Origin: an uncultured Alphaproteobacteria bacterium
Lineage (GTDB): Bacteria > Pseudomonadota > Alphaproteobacteria > RF32 > CAG-239
NCBI GenBank assembly: GCA_910577205.1
Contig: CAJTMA010000008.1
Coordinates: forward strand, 4,536 to 68,535
DNA length: 64,000 nucleotides
Direction: 5' to 3'
Every line of letters begins with the position of its first letter. Within the stretch, counting starts at the first letter, position 1. A model generated the notes under the pieces. The model was not told the DNA's origin. It saw nothing but the letters and a program-made list of their open reading frames with translations, and ran no database searches. The translations under genes were made by a program, and so were the position numbers. Below, in pieces: positions 59,892-64,000 of this stretch.

Positions 59892-60508
59892 TTCAATCTC
59901 TCCTCCAAGCAATTCACTGCATCTTTAGTCAACACGAGTTTGTCTTTTCTTAAGATGTCATACACATTGGCACCGATTGTCGGCAGAACGTCAACGCCTG
60001 CGATATTGCGGCTGGCCAAAGCGAAGTTGACATCAACTTCCTTGCCATCGATAAACAAGCAATTTTTCAACCCGCAAGCATCCAATTTGACTTTCAAATC
60101 TTTAGTTTTAGGAGCTGACAATTTTGCTTCGTCAACGATTACCAGGTTGCCCTCTTTGGCTTTCGCGGAGAGAGCTGTTTTCAGACCGAGTTTTCTGAAT
60201 TTTTTAGTCAGTTCGTGAGAGTGGTCGCGAACAACCGGACCAAACACGATACCGCCTTTGCGGAATTGAGTACCCTTACGAGAACCCTGGCGCGCATTAC
60301 CTGAACCTTTCTGTTTGAAAGGTTTAGCCGGAGTCAAAGCAACTTCGGAACGGCCTTTGGTCTTGTGAGTACCAGCCTGCAAGCGGGCTAACTGCCACTT
60401 AACAACCCGGTGCAAAATATCGGCGCGAACTTCAAGACCGAAGATAGCATCGTTCAGTTCGATAGAACCGACATTTTTATTTTCGAGATTTAAGATGTCC
60501 TGTTTCAT
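59888..60508 (-). CDS. rplD: Ribosomal protein uL4
   Basis: A 206-residue protein: LHRVVKWQLARLQAGTHKTKGRSEV, GSGNARQGSRKGTQFRKGGIVFGP. In E. coli, L4 represses its own S10 operon by binding the leader; a leader hairpin is noted before rpsJ. Confidence 0.97.
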   Translation of the reverse strand: MKQDILNLENKNVGSIELNDAIFGLEVRADILHRVVKWQLARLQAGTHKTKGRSEVALTPAKPFKQKGSGNARQGSRKGTQFRKGGIVFGPVVRDHSHELTKKFRKLGLKTALSAKAKEGNLVIVDEAKLSAPKTKDLKVKLDACGLKNCLFIDGKEVDVNFALASRNIAGVDVLPTIGANVYDILRKDKLVLTKDAVNCLEERLK

Positions 60509-60528
60509 ATTTTCAAATCCTTATAATC

Positions 60529-61254
60529 TTATGCATTCTCGGCTGAAGATTCTTCAGCTTTAGCTGCAACAGGTTCATCAACTTTTTTCAGACCGGCAGG
60601 CATCGGCAATTGGACATTAGCCGGCTTTTTAATAGCATCGGTAACGCGAACCCAAGCATTTTCACAGCCAGGAACGCCGCCTTTAACCATAATTAAGCCT
60701 TTAGCATTGTCAACGGCAACAACACGCAGATTTTGAACGGTAACGCGTTCAGCACCCATGTGACCAGCCATTTTTTTGCCTTTAAATACCTTACCCGGAT
60801 CTTGTCTTTGTCCTGTAGAACCATGAGAACGGTGAGAAATAGACACACCGTGAGATGCTTCCAAACCGGCAAAGTTGTGACGCTTCATAACACCGGCAAA
60901 ACCTTTACCGATTGAAGTAGAGCAGACATCAACATACTGACCGGGAACGAAGTGTTCTACAGATAATTCATCGCCAACCGACAACAAGCAATCTTCAGAA
61001 ACTCTGAATTCACCCAATTTTTTCTTCGGTTCAACGTTAGCTTTAGCAAAATGTCCTTTCAGAGGTTTGGATACATTCTTGGCTTTAACAGCACCGGTAC
61101 CAAGCTGTACCGCTGTATATCCGTCTCTTTCGGCAGTTTTGACATCAACAACCTGCAGGCCGTCAACACTCAAAACAGTAACCGGGACATGAGTTCCGTC
61201 GGCTTCAAAAATGCGGGACATACCCAGCTTTTTTGCAATAAGACCCGTACGCAT
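60529..61254 (-). CDS. rplC: Ribosomal protein uL3
   Basis: A 241-residue protein: MRTGLIAKKLGMSRIFEADG, HNFAGLEASHGVSISHRSHGSTGQRQDPGKVFKGKKMAGHMG and an Ala/Glu-rich C-terminal tail of about 25 residues beyond the E. coli length. Confidence 0.97.
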   Translation of the reverse strand: MRTGLIAKKLGMSRIFEADGTHVPVTVLSVDGLQVVDVKTAERDGYTAVQLGTGAVKAKNVSKPLKGHFAKANVEPKKKLGEFRVSEDCLLSVGDELSVEHFVPGQYVDVCSTSIGKGFAGVMKRHNFAGLEASHGVSISHRSHGSTGQRQDPGKVFKGKKMAGHMGAERVTVQNLRVVAVDNAKGLIMVKGGVPGCENAWVRVTDAIKKPANVQLPMPAGLKKVDEPVAAKAEESSAENA

Positions 61255-61323
61255 TATTATTTATTCCTTTTTCAATTGGTTGACTTCTGTTATTTCAAAA
61301 AGCCAACATTGTTACATTGATTT

Positions 61324-61635
61324 TTAGAGTTTAATCTCTACATTAACACCTGCAGCCAAATCCAGCTTCATCAAAGCATCAACAGTCTGCGGTGTGGGAT
61401 CTACGATATCCAGAAGTCTCTTGTGAGTACGGATTTCAAACTGTTCGCGAGATTTTTTATCAACGTGCGGAGATTTGTTTACCGTAAACTTCTCGATTTT
61501 TGTAGGCAGAGGAATCGGACCTCTGACATTAGCCCCGGTTCTTTTGGCAGTGTGCACGATTTCTTTGGTAGACTGATCGAGCAGACGATGATCAAAAGCC
61601 TTGAGGCGAATTCTGATATTTTGTGTATCCATCAT
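61324..61635 (-). CDS. rpsJ: Ribosomal protein uS10
   Basis: A 103-residue protein: QNIRIRLKAFDHRLLDQSTKEIV, GPIPLPTKIEKFTVNKSPHVDKKSREQFE, doubling as NusE in antitermination. It is the first gene of the ribosomal cluster here. The str-operon genes (rpsL, rpsG, fusA, tuf) that often precede it are absent. Confidence 0.97.
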   Translation of the reverse strand: MMDTQNIRIRLKAFDHRLLDQSTKEIVHTAKRTGANVRGPIPLPTKIEKFTVNKSPHVDKKSREQFEIRTHKRLLDIVDPTPQTVDALMKLDLAAGVNVEIKL

Positions 61636-61713
61636 TTTATTTTGTTTTCCTATAACTAGAACGCAAAAAATTTAGATAAGGCTAAACTTGGTGCCCTCTA
61701 AATGTTAAACTCG

Positions 61714-61739
61714 GCAGCACATACGTTGAGAGGTGCTGC
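61714..61739 (-). promoter_or_regulatory. Hairpin in the rpsJ (S10-operon) leader
   Basis: GCAGCAC/GTGCTGC (7 bp, 12-nt loop) lies about 80 nt upstream of the rpsJ start, within the leader predicted from the promoter at 61804-61831. It is a candidate site for L4-type autoregulation; no T tract. The rest of 61636-61966 shows no gene. Confidence 0.4.
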
Positions 61740-61803
61740 AGTATTTTTTATATTCTTCACTATGAATAGAGTCACCCTATCCATAATTACGTGAGGGACT
61801 TGT

Positions 61804-61831
61804 AACATAATTGAGTCTAATATGCAAGCAA
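61804..61831 (-). promoter_or_regulatory. Candidate promoter of the S10 operon
   Basis: Minus-strand TTGCTT (61831-61826), 16 bp, TATGTT (61809-61804), preceded by a T run. The core TTGCTTGCA...TATGTTA is shared with the rplQ promoter. Confidence 0.6.
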
Positions 61832-61966
61832 AAAAATACAAATTTTTCACTTTTTTATTTTTACGAATCCCAGACTCAGACTCTGTTTGAGTCACATTGA
61901 CAAAATTTCCACTCCGAGTCCAAAACAGTCTAAAAGCAGACACGAATTAAATTCATGCCATGGCCG

Positions 61967-62248
61967 TTATCCGGCCAACTGCCGCCGGCTGTTTTTCCCG
62001 AAACGCTGCCAAACCAACGCCGTGTCAAACTGCCTTTCCTGCCGGGCAATCGGCTGCCAGCTAATCTCTTCTTCCTGTTTTTGCGAATGAGGGCAAACCT
62101 CGCGAAGAAAAGTGTCTTTTTCCTCTTTGCTCAGCTTCCGGCATTTCACTTTTCCATCAACTTCACTAAATCCATAATAACGCCCGTCCTTTGTTAAAAA
62201 TATTTTGGCTTCCTCAAAAATATAAGCAATTCTTTTTGGGGTATTCAT
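61967..62248 (-). CDS. Small hypothetical protein
   Basis: A 93-residue hydrophilic protein from the ATG at 62248 (GGAGAAGTGG upstream). A short beta-rich N-terminus (PKRIAYIFEEAKIFLTKDGRYYGFSEVDGKV) is followed by a basic, Gln/Arg-rich tail. No family recognised. It sits downstream of a Cys-rich micropeptide and a terminator hairpin on the same strand. Confidence 0.55.
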   Translation of the reverse strand: MNTPKRIAYIFEEAKIFLTKDGRYYGFSEVDGKVKCRKLSKEEKDTFLREVCPHSQKQEEEISWQPIARQERQFDTALVWQRFGKNSRRQLAG

Positions 62249-62277
62249 TCCACTTCTCCGAGTTTCACCAAACAAAA

Positions 62278-62300
62278 GAGCCTCCGGCATCCGGAGGCTC
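62278..62300 (-). terminator. Intrinsic terminator after the Cys-rich micropeptide
   Basis: A 10-bp perfect stem GAGCCTCCGG/CCGGAGGCTC with a 3-nt loop. On the minus strand it is followed by TTTTGTTT. The micropeptide stop codon overlaps the first stem bases. Confidence 0.8.
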
Positions 62301-62379
62301 AAATAGCGTCAGTCAAGAAGCTGCAGTTGCAGCAAGTGCAGCAACAAGTATAATATGCAGGGTATGGCTTCTTGAACAT
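62299..62379 (-). CDS. Cysteine-rich 26-residue micropeptide
   Basis: A short frame with AGGAATTTATAA before its ATG encodes MFKKPYPAYYTCCCTCCNCS plus six more residues: six Cys in a window of eight positions. The coding DNA itself forms a 9-bp inverted repeat (TCAAGAAGC/GCTTCTTGA), and an intrinsic terminator starts at the stop codon. It could be a secreted or metal-binding peptide, a RiPP-like precursor, or a leader peptide sensing Cys-tRNA for the gene that follows. Too short to assign by homology. Confidence 0.45.
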   Translation of the reverse strand: MFKKPYPAYYTCCCTCCNCSFLTDAI

Positions 62380-62492
62380 TTATAAATTCCTGTTTTCTTA
62401 AAACCATCTCCAAGCTAGACGGAATTTCCACAAGAGTCAAGATGAATCGCCTCAAAAAGAAGAGCCACTGTCATCTGTGGCTCTTCTTATTA

Positions 62493-64000
62493 CTAATAAT
62501 ATAACATCGGCATTGCAGATACTCCCGCATATTGGATAGTCCCGTCGCCGCTTATGCTGGGATAGGGCCATTTCCCATCAACAAACAATTGCTCATTAAT
62601 GCCATCATTCTGCCTCACCCCCCAGTAAAACTCTGCATCTAATTGATTTGAAGACATATGGGGATTAAAACTCTCAACACTAACGGAATAGCTATAACGA
62701 CCTGTACTATTGACAATTGTTGAAGGAATAAGCTTTGCCGAAGCAATGACTCTGTCATAAACCTCGTAAAACTTTAACAGCTGCGCGGCACTGGGCACAA
62801 ACCACTTGCCTGCCCCATACCAACAGTTACACTTATTGGCCAAATCTCCCATTCCCCAAACAAAAGAGCGAGCGCGAACATACTCAAAAAGCGGATAAGA
62901 TTGTCCAATTTTCTCGCCAAAATCCAATATAGCTTTAGTATTTTTGAAACCATCGACATCGCAAAAACGCAAATTTTCTTTTGTACAGTTTTGCAGCCCT
63001 TCTATTTTTTTCAGTTGTGGTTTTGGCTTAGACAACTCACCTTCAAAATGCTTATAGTACATCCCTTCAGTTCCATCAATAGGTATCGCCAATCTGGCAT
63101 TTTCATCAACAACAATACCAATCAGATACTTATCTGCATCATATTGATAACTAAGTGATTTATCATGATATAACAGCGGCATCGGCTTAATCGTTTGACA
63201 TATTTCGTATTTACCATCGCAAATATCCCCGCCTAAACCGCTAAGACAACCGGAAGCATCATACTTATACTGAAAAGTACATTTTTTAGGACGATCATAA
63301 TTAATGACTCGCAAACTGTTTTCTGTACGTTCAACATCTCCTTTCAATATATCTCCCGTACCAAAATTATAAGCCCAAGCCCTTCCATCTCCAGCATATG
63401 TAGAAGACCAAACGACCTTAGCCGGGCCACCTGCCAGATAAGAATAACCCGCTCGAGTCAAGCCGTCAAAACTTCTTCTCAACTTTTTTAAGCCGGCATC
63501 TACCGCTTCTCTGTTATCATACAACGTTTTCAATTGTCCTAAAGATGGTGAAAAAAAGACGCTATCAGGCCACTCATAAAAAACGCCCCTCTCCTCATCA
63601 ACAAGAGTTTTATGCATAAAGTACTCTCCGACTGCCGCTGATGCATTCTTTTGTTTCGTATAAGCGACCAAATCCATCGTATTTTTTTCTCCCGATACAT
63701 CCGCCAAAGCATCCTCTTGCTTACTAAATACTGTCAAAGGAGGGTTATAAACTTCATACTCTGCTAAACCGCTTGATACTTCATGACAGAAGAAACAGTT
63801 TTGCCCCCCCCCATCTTTAACAACAGCCAGCTTATTAACATCATCAAAAACTACCCCTATGGGAATTTTAACATTGTTTAACTCTGAACTAGTTGTCATA
63901 TCTGAATATAGGATAGCTCCGGCTTTAACCTTTCTTTCACATTTATCATATTTCCCGCCGCAGGAATTACCTGCCAGCTGATTGCCTCCGGTGCAGTTTG
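62493..64000 (-). CDS. Cys-containing exported/surface-type protein (partial, N-terminus outside window)
   Basis: At least 502 residues, open to the window edge; the ATG at 63899 is internal because the frame continues upstream (NCTGGNQLAGNSCGGKYDKC). Repeated short Cys motifs (SCGGKYDKCERK, GGDICDGKYEICQT) alternate with domains containing ALADVSGEKNTMDLVAYTKQK and a C-terminal region (WGMGDLANKCNCWYGAGKWFVPSAAQLLKFYEVYDRVI) that resembles DUF1566/Lcl-type modules of surface proteins. The function is unknown; cell-surface or periplasmic placement is inference. Confidence 0.6.
   Translation of the reverse strand, partial: NCTGGNQLAGNSCGGKYDKCERKVKAGAILYSDMTTSSELNNVKIPIGVVFDDVNKLAVVKDGGGQNCFFCHEVSSGLAEYEVYNPPLTVFSKQEDALADVSGEKNTMDLVAYTKQKNASAAVGEYFMHKTLVDEERGVFYEWPDSVFFSPSLGQLKTLYDNREAVDAGLKKLRRSFDGLTRAGYSYLAGGPAKVVWSSTYAGDGRAWAYNFGTGDILKGDVERTENSLRVINYDRPKKCTFQYKYDASGCLSGLGGDICDGKYEICQTIKPMPLLYHDKSLSYQYDADKYLIGIVVDENARLAIPIDGTEGMYYKHFEGELSKPKPQLKKIEGLQNCTKENLRFCDVDGFKNTKAILDFGEKIGQSYPLFEYVRARSFVWGMGDLANKCNCWYGAGKWFVPSAAQLLKFYEVYDRVIASAKLIPSTIVNSTGRYSYSVSVESFNPHMSSNQLDAEFYWGVRQNDGINEQLFVDGKWPYPSISGDGTIQYAGVSAMPMLYY

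Noticed and set aside
61698..61943. 81-codon minus-strand frame upstream of rpsJ
   Set aside because: It overlaps the likely S10 promoter and leader hairpin, has no ribosome-binding site and no recognisable domain.
62299..62379. Relationship of the Cys-rich micropeptide to heat-stable enterotoxins
   Set aside because: Both have CC pairs and a CCN triplet, but the spacing between Cys pairs differs and the rest does not align; resemblance in such short Cys-rich peptides is weak evidence.

Overview
The window comes from a low-to-moderate GC alphaproteobacterium with an anaerobic, probably host-associated life. The alphaproteobacterial signs are a GapR/DUF2312 protein, a three-gene proton-translocating transhydrogenase (pntAA-pntAB-pntB) and the 41-residue form of L36. 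A monomeric [FeFe] hydrogenase points to anaerobiosis. The overall flavour resembles uncultured gut Alphaproteobacteria known from metagenomes; that placement is inference. I see no rRNA, tRNA or CRISPR.

Layout. 1-875: divergent AsmA-like gene, cut by the window edge. 990-6511: nucleoside-catabolic (deo) cluster cdd-punA-deoC-deoA, a decayed sulfatase tail, then deoB and a LACC1/YfiH-type gene. 6575-10049: DjlA-like J-protein, B12-radical SAM protein and AmpD/AmiD-like amidase. 10086-13744: an island with a large minus-strand protein (Ntox44-like, LysM-like and peptidoglycan-binding regions) set among three paralogous small membrane proteins, all with leaderless-type promoters. 13763-25916: housekeeping genes (ruvX, tolB, HAD hydrolase, lepA, GNAT, ettA, rpmJ, pyk) plus exported proteins and two tandem-repeat arrays. 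26083-28944: gapR, then a second putative antibacterial pair, a GH24 lysozyme/RTX fusion behind a periplasmic LprI-ankyrin protein. 29104-33036: chromate-type transporter pair and transhydrogenase. 33064-38566: TetR regulator, two membrane HExxH proteins, Mpl and LdcA (peptidoglycan recycling). 38619-42401: two degenerate EAL-like proteins and a hybrid histidine kinase. 42568-45782: [FeFe] hydrogenase, an unknown gene and an Asp/Glu racemase-family protein. 45888-46558: a strongly pyrimidine-biased, internally duplicated non-coding tract. 46608-61635: the S10-spc-alpha ribosomal protein cluster, rpsJ to rplQ, all on the minus strand. 61967-64000: a small gene, a Cys-rich micropeptide and a large Cys-containing surface-type protein running off the end.

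Three themes stand out. First, cell-wall biology is dense: AmiD-like amidase, Mpl, LdcA and two candidate secreted wall-targeting toxins, each beside a plausible immunity gene. Second, long palindromic elements with a similar core (a GTAC-containing hairpin) occur at the 5' end of the B12-radical SAM gene, at the 3' ends of lepA and pyk, and between rplO and rpmD; where they abut genes, their arms mirror the adjacent gene sequence. Third, the normally continuous ribosomal protein cluster is cut into several units by intrinsic terminators, consensus-like promoters and one inserted unrelated gene.
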